A stretch of 64,000 nucleotides of DNA from Ustilago trichophora (lineage: Eukaryota > Basidiomycota > Ustilaginomycetes > Ustilaginales > Ustilaginaceae): assembly GCA_900323505.1 (NCBI GenBank), contig OOIN01000011.1, forward strand, positions 372,001 through 436,000, written 5' to 3'. The notes under the pieces are model-generated. The model ran no database searches, had not been told where the DNA came from, and was given only the letters and a program-made list of their open reading frames with translations. Made by a program: the position numbers and the translations under genes. Below, piece after piece: positions 9,794 through 20,000 of the stretch; position 1 is the stretch's first letter, and every line of letters begins with the position of its first letter.

Positions 9794-10287
9794 AACCCTC
9801 GTCCGAATTGTCCCTCTTTCATCCAGATACCCATCCCTCTTTTGTGTGTTATAGCTTTTTTTCCGCTTTGTCAAAAATTTCGGGTGCTTACAACGCTAAA
9901 TGCTGGTGTGCGATGCCTTACGAATGCTTGAACCGACATGGGGAAGAAGATACATAGAAAGGGACAAAAGAATACAAAAAAAAAGGAATCTGCAACACCT
10001 ACCATTCCCGCGTGCTCCCCCCAAACCGCACTACCAACCAGGCGATACCTTGCTTACCTTCGCAGATCGAACGCGATGCGGTGCTTTCAAGTATTGGCCG
10101 CAGATGTTAGCCTTTGCCCTTACAGCCGTATATGAATCGCAATCAAGCCGCGAGATGCCATCTTACACGGTGCATTTGCGACTGGGTGGGCAGAGATGGT
10201 ATTACAACTAACGAGATGAGCTAAAGTGTTCGGGTATAAATACATTGCGATACAGCATTGAAAACTGTTGATAGGAGAGTAGATCGT
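9794..10287. other. 3' region between convergent RED and copper-fist genes
   Basis: A 494-base shared 3' region. Short frames are present (for example 9900-10211) but lack any recognisable domain and have no support as genes. Confidence 0.45.
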
Positions 10288-12087
10288 TCATTTGGTGCTG
10301 ACGGGGACGCTGCTAAGCACGCCGACGCCTTTTGTTTTGACAACGTCGAGACAGGCAGCGCACTTGGGATGGACGAGCACGAGCTCTGCCCGCACTTCTG
10401 CGTTGCAGTCCTCAGAGGCGGAAGAAGCTCTGTTGTCGGATTCGGAAGTCAGAAGACCGCCGTGCAGTGTGGGGACCGAGGTGGAGATAGAGACGGATGC
10501 TGAGATAGGGGCGACTTCCGCCTGCGAAGTTCGGCGGCTGGTGCTTAGGTTCGAGACAGTGTTGCTCTCGATCGATGTTGAGCGAGGTCGTGCAGGTGGA
10601 GACGCGCGAGATGCGTTGCGCTGCTTCTCCATCCAGCTGTCTACCGCGCCGATACCGGAGGGACGCTCGAGGGCGAGATCGCATGCTGCGCAATCGTCGC
10701 ATCCAGGGCCATCGGTGACGGGTGCCGAGGTAGGCTGAGTCGCCATCGTTGCCGGTGGTGTCTTCGGGCTGGCTGACGAGGCAGTGACAGCGCTCGAGGC
10801 TCGATGAGCAGCAACGCGCTGCTGGGCGTTGACATTGCTGGAGGTCAGGCCTTGCTTGGCGAGGCATCGTGCGCATCGACAATCTTCACCGCAGCCACAA
10901 GCAGGTGGCACGAACTCGGTCGACATATCGACGGCTTGCAAGAGGAGTTCGATGCTTGGTGCAGATGCAGCAGAAGCGCTTTTGCTTGAGCAGCAACTAC
11001 TCGTCGCGACTTTGGTTGGAGCGACATTATTCTGAGCAGGCGCCGGGAGGTTCTCGCGTGCTGGTGAAGAGCGCTCTTGTCCACAAGAAGGACCAGAGCA
11101 AGAGCAGCGGCTCGAATCGCAGTCATCGAGGTTACTGTCTCGTTGTTTCGGGGAGACGGGCCCTTTGCGCTGACGTTGTTCGGAACAGCATGTACACGAA
11201 CCTGTGGTGCGACAACCGCAGGGGTTCATGAGGCTAGAGAGCGACAGCGTGGAAAAGCGGCGAGGCACAAGCTCTTGTACGGTCTGCGGCTGCGAGTTGT
11301 GGGTGCCTGAGCCATTGGTTGTACCATGGGCAGAGTGAATGCTGGGCAGGCTCCAAGAGTGATGCGCACCAGGTGGACGGATAGGGGCGAGCACGTTTTC
11401 GAACGATGGTAGCTGAGGCAAGGTCTCGTCCAAGGGCTCCGGATTGCTCACCCTTGGCACCGAAGATGTCATGGGGAGCTGCGTCGACTTGGGTTCGGCT
11501 TGGATCTTGGTCTTCTTTGCTGGGCGAGCGTTGTCTAGACGGTCGTGGGCTGATGCAATGTCGGCGGTGTATGGCAAGATCGGGGCATTTGAAGTTGTAG
11601 ACGGTGCCCTCTTGAGTGGCTGTGATGATGGAGCTGCTGGAGGGGCCTTCTTGCCGGTGCAGTCGCAGCGGACATGCCTTCCACTCTCCTTGCGTTTCTT
11701 GCGACAAATCTCGCACTGAGTTGGTGGTCTGCCCTTGCTGCGAATGGGGTAGAGTGGACCCTTTGAGCCGTCCTTGTGAGTGCATGACGAGGTACGATGG
11801 CCACGGATGCAAGAGGCACAGGCATACTTGACTCCAGTCGACTTATCCTCGAATGAAGCATCAGCCTGGCTGGATCTTCTGAGCGGCACAAGTTGGCTGT
11901 GTTCATCCGAGCGAGGCGAGGACATGGTGAAGGTCATCCTAGGTGTGGTGGCGGCTTTTGTCGATGTGGAGAAATAGCTATGGGTCTGTGATGATTCGCT
12001 AGAGCGCGGCGAAGGTAGCATGGAATCACTGTAGCGATGAGGAAGAAAAGTGGGTGGCCTCGTTGGTGCTGCTGTTGTCGCTGTCAT
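10288..12087 (-). CDS. Copper-fist transcription factor (Ace1/Mac1/Cuf1 family)
   Basis: The protein has 599 residues from the ATG at 12087; the frame runs further only with a TTG start. The copper fist lies at about 85-143: KYACASCIRGHRTSSCTH gives Cys-X2-Cys-X8-Cys-X-His for zinc, then SKGRPPTQC carries the KGRP minor-groove hook, then CRKKRKES. Cysteine clusters follow: CGCRTTGSCTCC (about 290-301), CSCSGPSC (about 328-335), CGCGEDCRCARC (about 397-408) and CDDCAAC (about 463-469), resembling the copper-sensing repeats of Mac1/Cuf1-type factors. Family members sense copper and control copper/iron uptake or detoxification. Unusually, the fist is preceded by about 84 Ser/Thr-rich residues, whereas it normally starts at the first methionine. 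Whether this is an uptake activator or a detoxification activator cannot be told. Confidence 0.88.
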   Translation of the reverse strand: MTATTAAPTRPPTFLPHRYSDSMLPSPRSSESSQTHSYFSTSTKAATTPRMTFTMSSPRSDEHSQLVPLRRSSQADASFEDKSTGVKYACASCIRGHRTSSCTHKDGSKGPLYPIRSKGRPPTQCEICRKKRKESGRHVRCDCTGKKAPPAAPSSQPLKRAPSTTSNAPILPYTADIASAHDRLDNARPAKKTKIQAEPKSTQLPMTSSVPRVSNPEPLDETLPQLPSFENVLAPIRPPGAHHSWSLPSIHSAHGTTNGSGTHNSQPQTVQELVPRRFSTLSLSSLMNPCGCRTTGSCTCCSEQRQRKGPVSPKQRDSNLDDCDSSRCSCSGPSCGQERSSPARENLPAPAQNNVAPTKVATSSCCSSKSASAASAPSIELLLQAVDMSTEFVPPACGCGEDCRCARCLAKQGLTSSNVNAQQRVAAHRASSAVTASSASPKTPPATMATQPTSAPVTDGPGCDDCAACDLALERPSGIGAVDSWMEKQRNASRASPPARPRSTSIESNTVSNLSTSRRTSQAEVAPISASVSISTSVPTLHGGLLTSESDNRASSASEDCNAEVRAELVLVHPKCAACLDVVKTKGVGVLSSVPVSTK

Positions 12088-12447
12088 GGTAGGGGCTGAT
12101 ATTGACGCTCGAGTGGCGGTGGTAGGGTGCAAAAGGCAATGGCCGGATGACGGCGAATGCTTTTATCGGAACGATGTTGGATTGTCGACAAGGCAGCTGC
12201 TGTGAAGAAAGTCTCCGAAGCAAAGGATGCGAGTGGGACTGGCCTAGAAGAAGATGGCGGGGCAAGGGTCTTTGACAAGGCAAGCTTGAATGGTATAAGA
12301 GATGGAGGTGGGTCGAATAGATGAGAAAGGTCGGAGCCTTAAAGACGGAAGGCAGATTGGGCGTTCATCTTAGTTGTGTCAAGTGCCAAGGGCGAGCTAG
12401 TGTAGTTGAGAGAGAGAGAGAGGGTCACGACATGACCGGCAGGACGC

Positions 12448-12601
12448 AGTACAGTAGTCGGGTCGGATGTGCGGGAGAGGGAAGGAGCGAGGTGGCAGTG
12501 ATGGGAATGCTGTGAGGATAGGAAGCGATGAGCAGAGTTGGAGATTGTGACAGGGCTGAGCAATGAGCATACAGTACAGTACAGAGTGTACGGTACAGTA
12601 G
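12448..12601. repeat. Cluster of TACTGTAC/GTACAGTA motifs
   Basis: CAGTACAGTAG at about 12448-12458, ACAGTACAGTACAG at 12571-12584 and TACGGTACAGTAG at 12589-12601 give three copies of the octamer in about 150 bases, 360-515 bases upstream of the copper-fist start. Confidence 0.7.
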
Positions 12602-13393
12602 AAACAAGGCTCACATGCTGGGCGGAGGGTTTTGTTTGGTGTGTGGAATCTTCATTTCGCTCAATCGCTTCTTGCGTGCTTGGGTCGCAGCCAAAAAGCG
12701 CACATCAAACTTGAAACTTGACAGCCGAGATGCAGCGCCGCGTCTTTTTGCGACTCCCAAGAAAAAAGGGTCCGGTGGAGAAAAGCCATCCAACCACCAC
12801 CTCCTCGACCTTTCTTTCTTTGCATCCACCACCCAACATGGCAGCACCCAAGATGGCAACAAGGGCAAAGATCGCGCAAGAGCTAAGTGTAGTCATCAGA
12901 GCGGTTTAACTCCAAACTCGCCGCTCAGCCTGTCGTGCAATGTGAGCGCGTTTAGGATAGCCAGCAAGGACTCACTAGCTCAAAGGGTCTTAGTCGTGTC
13001 TCTCTTTCGGCTTCGATCCAAGACCTTTGTATGCTCATTGCTCGTCCCTTTGACTGGCGGCTCAAGCGTGCCCCGACGCTCAAGCTTCGTAAGTCCTCTT
13101 TGCACTCAAAGGCGACATTCACCTCTGAAAAATACTCCGAGCTACGCGCACCGTGTGTTTCGTGAGTTGAAGCCGAGTCCTTGTTCAATCACCCTTGGCC
13201 ACCTCCGAGCTTTTTTCAAGCCGGCGGGCCGACACAGTGTGTGACAGCTAGACACCTTGAGATCTCACCGAGCAATCACAACCAGACAGCATTAATTCAA
13301 GAGGTCCGGTCCAATGCTCTTTGTGCAACCCTGAGTCCACGCTAGCTGGCCTCTGCTCAAAATATCGCGCAGAGCTGCACTTTTGGATTGCCA

Positions 13394-13418
13394 CCACCCG
13401 CCACCCGCCACCCGCCAC
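13394..13418. repeat. Tandem repeat (CCACCCG) x3.5
   Basis: Three perfect 7-base units followed by CCAC. It lies in non-coding DNA. Confidence 0.8.
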
Positions 13419-14546
13419 AACAGGCTTTTCGCGTCCATGGGTCGAGGGTTGCCAGTCTATTTTGGCCGCGCATCCCCTCTCGCAGCGGTCAACCATCGAT
13501 CCGCCATGCCGTAACACCTCTTTGTCAATATCACACCGACTTAGCTCCAGTATCGAGTCGCCATCCACTACATACAAAAACAGCTCAGCTCGGTGGGCGC
13601 AAGCTCTCATACCTTTGCCGTTGGTCATGGCATCCTGTATGTATTTCAACGACAGTGGTTGGGCGGTGTATGATATTTCGAGATGAGCGCTGCTCCTCGG
13701 CGTCTGGGTTTAGGGCGTAGGCACGCACGTTGCACGAGCACTCTTGAGCAGCTACGGTAACTCTACCGGCGGCCAATGTCGCGCAAAACCCTCGTTGCCC
13801 CAATGGCTCCAACGGATTCACACAATCCACTCAACCCTCGCTCCACCACTCTGCATCCCTCCTCCTTCTCACCTCTGCGCCCTACGCGACGTCCTCCAGG
13901 GTTCGGGGTATCCATCCTTTTTCTTGATTCACTCGCCCCAATACGACACCCTGCACTCATGCCTGCCCATCGATGAGACTGCATGCAGCAGCCGTCAACG
14001 TCGGAGCAGTATCAACCGGTCTGGCATGCTTTTCGAAGCTCAACGGTGCAGTAAGCCCATGAGACACGTCACAACGACCAAGGTGACCTCACAGCTGTTC
14101 AAGCGTCCAGTAGACAGCAAGGAGCGAGGTAGTGTGACAAGCCTGGCGCTAGCTTAGACCCAACCATATGAGTTCATCATGATGCTACGTGCCGAAAGAG
14201 ACGCACTAAAAACGGTTCCAAATTCTCTGTGTCGCTTAGGCATTTTAGGCTACGTGTTACACCGTTCGATATCACAAGTTATCTGAAAAACAAATTGAGC
14301 TTAGCAAGCATGACGCACACTCAAAGTCGGATTTCGGGCTGAACTCCACGCGAACGGCACACTTTTGAGGGTGGGATCTTAGTATACAACGCTGCATCTA
14401 TATCATGACCACCACAGCAATGGGCCTCTGACGGTGTTTTCCCTTTCCACATACCCACCCGTCGGACCCATTAATCTTACAACTTCTTCTCTATCCGCTC
14501 CAGCACAACTCTTTCGAAGCGGCACGGTCACTGCACCAACGCCATC

Positions 14547-16874
14547 ATGTCTCGGTCAGCCCCGCGCATCAAAAACCGCGCACCAGCGCCCATCCAGATC
14601 TCTGCCGAACAGCTCCTCCGCGAAGCACAAGAACGACAAGAAGCTCCCGCTGCCGCCCCCGTGCAGAAGATCGAAGACTATGAAGAGCTCGAAGAGTATC
14701 GCGGGCGTCGGCGCGCCGACTTTGAGGACCGCCTCCGCCGCACACGCACCAACATGTCGACGTGGATCAAGTATGCAGCATGGGAAGCCAGTCAGGGCGA
14801 GATGGATCGCTGTAGGTCCGTCTACGAGCGCGCGCTTGACGTAGATCCTCATCATCTGCCGATATGGCTGAGATACACGGAGCAGGAGCTCAAGATGCGC
14901 AACGTTCAGCATGCACGAAATCTCTACGACCGCGCGGTCAGCATCTTACCACGCATCGATCAGCTCTGGTACAAGTATGTCCATCTCGAAGAGCTGCTGG
15001 GAAACGTTTCGGGTACACGACAGGTGTTTGAAAGATGGATGAAATGGGAACCAGACGAGAAAGCCTGGCATGCGTATATCAACCTCGAAGTGCGCTACGC
15101 CGAGTTGGACCGAGCGAGCGCCGTGTGGGAGAGAGCCGTCACCTGCCATCCGACAGCCAAGCAATGGATCCGATGGGCCAAGTTTGAAGAGGATCGAGGA
15201 GATCTCGAAAAAGCACGCATGGTCTTCCAAATGGCGCTCGACTACATTGGCGAGGACGAGGATGCAATGGAGAAGGCGCAGAGCGTCTTCACCGCCTTTG
15301 CAAAGATGGAAACTCGTCTCAAAGAATACGAGCGCGCGCGGGTGATCTACAAATACGCACTCGAGCGCCTACCACGCAGCAAGTCCGAAGGCATCTACTC
15401 GAGCTACACCCGCTTCGAAAAGCAATTCGGCACCATGGCCAGCGTCGAAGATACCGTCATTGGCAAACGCCGCATTCAGTACGAAGAAGAGCTCGCCGCC
15501 TCCGCCGCCGAAACCGGCTCCCCTGACTATGACACATGGTTCGACTACACCCGCTTGGAAGAAGACGCCTATCGCGCACTCTCCGCCTCGGGAGGTGCAC
15601 CAGACCAACTCGAACAGGCGACCAAACGCGTTCGCGAAGTCTACGAACGAGCGATAGCCGTCGTACCCGCTTCTTCCGAGAAACGCGATTGGCGACGCTA
15701 CGTGTTCCTCTGGCTTCGCTATGCGCTCTTCGAAGAGATCGATACGCGCGACTACTCCCGAGCCAGAGAAATCTACAAAGCAGCAATTGCCGTCGTCCCT
15801 CATCGCCAGTTTACATTCGCCAAGCTCTGGATCCAGTACGCCCGCTTCGAAGTGCGCCGATTGGACCTGCCTACAGCCCGCAAGATCATGGGTACTGCCA
15901 TTGGCATGTCTCCCAAGCTCAAACTTTTCACCGCCTACATCGACCTCGAGTTGTCGCTGAAAGAATTTGACCGGGCAAGAAAGATCTACGAAAAGGCGCT
16001 CGAATGGGATCCTACCAACTCTCAGACATGGGTTCGATTCGCCGAGCTGGAGAAGAACTTGTTCGACACGGATCGCGCCAGGGCGTTGTTCGAGTTGGGC
16101 GTGGGTCAGGCTGAAGGAGTGGAAGAAGGGTTGAGTGGTGGATTAGACATGCCAGAGATCGTCTGGAAGGCGTATATCGATTTCGAGTTTGAAGAACGCG
16201 AATGGGAGCGGGTGGACGCGCTTTACGAGAGGTTGTTGGAGAAGAGTGGACACGTCAAAGTCTGGATCTCGTATGCCTTGTCCAAGGTCAACCAAGCAAG
16301 CGCCATTGAAGAAGACGAAGACGACGACGAGGATGACGATGATGAAGAAGGATCTGCATCCGAAACCGACAAACCAACGCGTCAGCTATCCTCGGAAGAG
16401 CAACAACTTCGCTTGCAACGTCGTGCTGCACTCGTCTCTTCTGCACGAAGCATCTTCCAACGAGGCTACGATTCTCTCAAATCGCGCCAACTCAAAGATG
16501 AACGTGTCACTCTTTTGGAAGCATGGAAAACGTTTGAACGTCAACATGGCAATTCGACGAGGTTGGAAGAGGTGGAATCCAAATTGCCGCGTGTTATCAA
16601 GAAACGTCGTCAACTCCAAGACGGTAGTGGTGCAATGGAGGAGTACTACGATATGATTTTCCCCGATGATGAGGAGAAAGGTAAAGGAGGCGCTTTCAAG
16701 CTACTGCAGATGGCTCATGCTTGGAGAGCTGCTCAGGCTGCAAAGGAGCAACAAGAGCAAGAAGGATCTCTGTCGCAAGAAAAGGAAGAAGACAATCCGG
16801 AGAAGATGGACATCGACATGGATGACGAAAGTACAGATGAAGCTGCGGAGGATGCCAGCGAGCAAGAAGCCTAA
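14547..16874 (+). CDS. CLF1: Pre-mRNA splicing factor Clf1/Syf3 (crooked neck), HAT repeats
   Basis: The protein has 775 residues and no intron. Clf1 is a scaffold of the Prp19-associated (NineTeen) complex in the activated spliceosome. The N-terminus [20 protein letters not shown] is the family signature, followed by [11 protein letters not shown] and [19 protein letters not shown]. Successive HAT units with W-X2-Y/W and bulky-Ala-Pro-like patterns run to about residue 580 ([60 protein letters not shown]). An acidic low-complexity insert (about 592-612) precedes the last repeats, and the C-terminus is Glu/Asp-rich. Length is in the usual range (about 680-780). The ATG at 14547 opens the conserved core. 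It is convergent with SET1, with only 149 bases between stops. Confidence 0.96.
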   Translation: MSRSAPRIKNRAPAPIQISAEQLLREAQERQEAPAAAPVQKIEDYEELEEYRGRRRADFEDRLRRTRTNMSTWIKYAAWEASQGEMDRCRSVYERALDVDPHHLPIWLRYTEQELKMRNVQHARNLYDRAVSILPRIDQLWYKYVHLEELLGNVSGTRQVFERWMKWEPDEKAWHAYINLEVRYAELDRASAVWERAVTCHPTAKQWIRWAKFEEDRGDLEKARMVFQMALDYIGEDEDAMEKAQSVFTAFAKMETRLKEYERARVIYKYALERLPRSKSEGIYSSYTRFEKQFGTMASVEDTVIGKRRIQYEEELAASAAETGSPDYDTWFDYTRLEEDAYRALSASGGAPDQLEQATKRVREVYERAIAVVPASSEKRDWRRYVFLWLRYALFEEIDTRDYSRAREIYKAAIAVVPHRQFTFAKLWIQYARFEVRRLDLPTARKIMGTAIGMSPKLKLFTAYIDLELSLKEFDRARKIYEKALEWDPTNSQTWVRFAELEKNLFDTDRARALFELGVGQAEGVEEGLSGGLDMPEIVWKAYIDFEFEEREWERVDALYERLLEKSGHVKVWISYALSKVNQASAIEEDEDDDEDDDDEEGSASETDKPTRQLSSEEQQLRLQRRAALVSSARSIFQRGYDSLKSRQLKDERVTLLEAWKTFERQHGNSTRLEEVESKLPRVIKKRRQLQDGSGAMEEYYDMIFPDDEEKGKGGAFKLLQMAHAWRAAQAAKEQQEQEGSLSQEKEEDNPEKMDIDMDDESTDEAAEDASEQEA

Positions 16875-17023
16875 TCCTATTTCAATCGCGTTCTACGACT
16901 TTACCCACTCAGGATTGTCACACAGCACTCACGACCTTGCAATGTACTTGTATCCAAACCACATGCACCTCTTTGTCCATGAACTTTTTACGAAAACTTT
17001 GATTGTCGACCCTCCAACTGTTC

Positions 17024-20000
17024 TTACAAAAATCGCCGACACCCAGGCGAACCACACAAACACGGAATAGCATCCTCGTCATCCGCCGACGACTGAAACT
17101 TGTAATCGTAGGTCAGCTCTTCACCCGCTCTGATCGCCGTCTTTGCAAAAAGCACGATGCGCTTCTCCCCATTCAGCGTCAAGATCTTTGCGTTGCAGTT
17201 GGGCGTACAACAGTGATTCATCAACCTCGCAATGTTACCCTTGTGCGTCGCATCTACCACCAGATCATCATCGACACGGAAGAGATACGTCGAAAAGTTT
17301 CCTTGACGTTCGTACTGCTTCTCACGCTCATCGGCGACCTGCTGGCGAACCACCTCGCCCACGTATTCGATCACCATATCGCCTGCGGGGATAAACTCCA
17401 TCGCATAGAGTCCCCAGTCGTGGATCGGGGATTTGGCAAATTTGAGCTGCTTCTTGCGCGTACGAAGCTGGTTGAACTTGAAGATGTCCGTATCGGTGGC
17501 GGTTTCACGTTTGTGCTGCTCGATACCGAGGACGAGCCGGCGAGAGTCGGCACGGTTGTTGCGCGCAGATTGCAGGATGTGCGCGTTGGTGGTGGTGTCG
17601 GCTTCTTCGGTAGCTTTGTTGCGGTCCGGTAGATGCATCGCTTTTTGCTCGGGAGGGATGCGGTAGTAGCCTTCGGTTTTAGCCGAGCCGGTCGAATGCT
17701 TGGGAAGCGCTCCAGCAGCCAGGGCGCGCTCCTCAGCTTCGGCTTCCAGCTCCACCTCATCGCGCCATGTCTCTTCACTGGGCAGCTCGCCCGTCTTTCG
17801 GAGATGCTCGAGCGCCAGGCGCAAATAGTAGCAGTCCTCGGCATCTTGCACAAGACCAGCTTCGAAAGGGTCGGTAGGGATGGGCTTGTTCTTGGCAGAC
17901 GCCTTGGTCGACTTTGGCTTTCCTTTGACAGCCTTTGTCGGGATATCTGCCTCTGGCGTGGCCGTTTCTTCGCCTTGATCCGCTTCGCGATCCACTTCGA
18001 GTGCCCCTGCGCCTTTCTTTGCTGCGGCAGCGGCCTTCTTCTTCGTTGCGTTCTCCGCTTTAACCTTTGGTCTCTTGTTTCCTTTAGACACGACGACTTC
18101 GTCTTCGTTCTGCTCTGCAGTAGCAGGCTCTACAGAAGCAGAAACGGAGCGTGACGTGGCATCTTGTTCCGTTGCGGCTGCGTCGTCCGACTCGGCCTCT
18201 TCATCCGAGTCTACCATCAACCATGATGCTGGCCCACGTTTCTTGGTAGCAGGCTTGGATTTTGTGCGGCTCTCCCTGCGATCAGAGGTGATGACATTGC
18301 GTTCCGTGTCTTCGCTCTCGTCATCCGATTCAGACTCGCCTCTGACGTGGTGCGACTTGGATTTGCGGACTGCCTCCCGTTCTTTTGTCGACTTCGCTGT
18401 ATCGCGCCTTGCCTTTGAAGTCTTCGCGTCAGAATCAGAAGCCATCTTCTTGGGCTTAGCTACAGCGACCCTTCGGAAGGAAGGAAGTCGTGCCTCGGCA
18501 TCCGCTCGAGACATCGTCGGGATGCGGTCTACGGTCTTGGAAGGCGCCTTGGGTTTCTTGATGACAGCCTTTGCCAGAATCTGGCCACCTTCTTGATCCG
18601 GTCGGAGGTACGAGGTCAAGTGCGGAGCGACCAGTCTGCTTTTAACATCGCGAATAAACGTATCGGCAAGCTCCTTTTGCAACATGCGGAAAACAGCATC
18701 TTGAAGCTGTGCCGCTGTCCAGTCCGTCTTCTGCTTCTCTTCCGCCGTAAGCGGACGAAGGCCTGTATCCAAGGTTTTGCGCGGCTGCGCAGCCGCCGCC
18801 ACAGGTGCAGCTGCGCGTGGTCCGTTTGCTGAAGGAGGAGCGCCGCCGCTGAAATGAGGTTTCTTTGGCTCGACGGTTCGCGGATACTTGGATGGCGCAG
18901 GGCGTACGTCCACTTGGAGCGTGAAGCCTCCGATGGTGAGCGTTTCGTTGACCAGTTTGCATGCGTTTGCTTCGCTCAGCTTGCCGTAGGCTGCGTACCA
19001 ACCAGCATCACCTTCTCTGATCCAGAGCGGCGGCGTGCTTTCCAAATGAGCCTCGACATCGGCGGTCTCGATGTCACAGAGCTTCGGCTTGGGGATGAAT
19101 ACGAAGGGACGTTCAGAGTTGCGCAGCGTGTTGATGATTTCCTCTGTTTTGAGCTTTTTCGGCTTCTGTTCAGCTTTAGCTCGAGCTGGCGATGGAGAAC
19201 AAGCACTGTTCTGTGGTTGCCGAGAGGTGTGGGGCCTGCTGCGGTGCGAATCATAGTCCTCTGTGTCACGTCTGCGATTGTGTGGATCCGTTGAGGCGGT
19301 TTTCCGTGCATCTTCAGAGCTGGACCCGTATCGTGAGTATCTAGAGGAGGAGGACTCATAGCGCTCCGTGATGGGACGAGTAGAGGCAGAAGAAGATGAG
19401 ACTGACGGAGACGCTGCAGCAGTGGTGGATGCTCGTGGCCCGCGGGGAATGTGTGGTGAAGGCATGTTGGGCTTGGTTGCGCTCGGTGTGCCGGGAGATG
19501 CGCCCACATGCGGTGCAGTAGTCGCAGGAACTGGACGTTTGAGCTTGGCTTCGTCGGCAGCCTGTTTCTCTTCGGCAGCCATCTTCTCCTTCACTTTCTC
19601 ACTGACCACTTCTCCGTCTCGATCGAGAAGCGCGACAACGCGAGCTTGTCCGATCACACGGCCATTCAGGGCTTGCTGCGCCGCTTTCGCCGCATTTGTG
19701 GCATTTTGTGGTGTCTGGTCGGCAGTGACACTGTCAAGCACTTTACCATGCTCATCAAAGTCGTGAGCAAAGGTGACGCAAAAGATGCCAAGGCTTTGAC
19801 CGATTTTGGGGTTGATCTCGAGCTTGGACGACTCAATGCGGCCAAAAGGTCGGAGTTGAATCAGCAGCTGAGCCGGCTGCGTGAGGGCAGAGAGGTTGGT
19901 CAAGACCAGATTGCGCGGAGGCGGTAGCGGCTTTGTGCCGACCGAGTTGTCATCCCACGTGAACCTAGCTTTGTAAAGCGCATTGCGATAGTGGCGAGTC

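Larger units (their letters stand above)
12088..14546. promoter_or_regulatory. Long divergent intergenic region copper-fist / CLF1
   Basis: This 2.46 kb stretch has no convincing gene. It holds a GA run at about 12409-12422, three copies of GTACAGTA (from about 12449, within 12571-12584, from about 12593), and a 7-base tandem repeat CCACCCG at 13394-13418. Frames such as 12615-13244 and 13744-14157 lack domains and look like chance frames. Much of it is probably upstream control DNA of the copper-fist factor. Confidence 0.5.

Noticed and set aside
12615..13244. 209-codon frame in the copper-fist/CLF1 spacer, and a short ATG frame at 12838 (MAAPKMATRAKIAQE...)
   Set aside because: No domain in the first; the second is 23 codons and no convincing splice partner was found.
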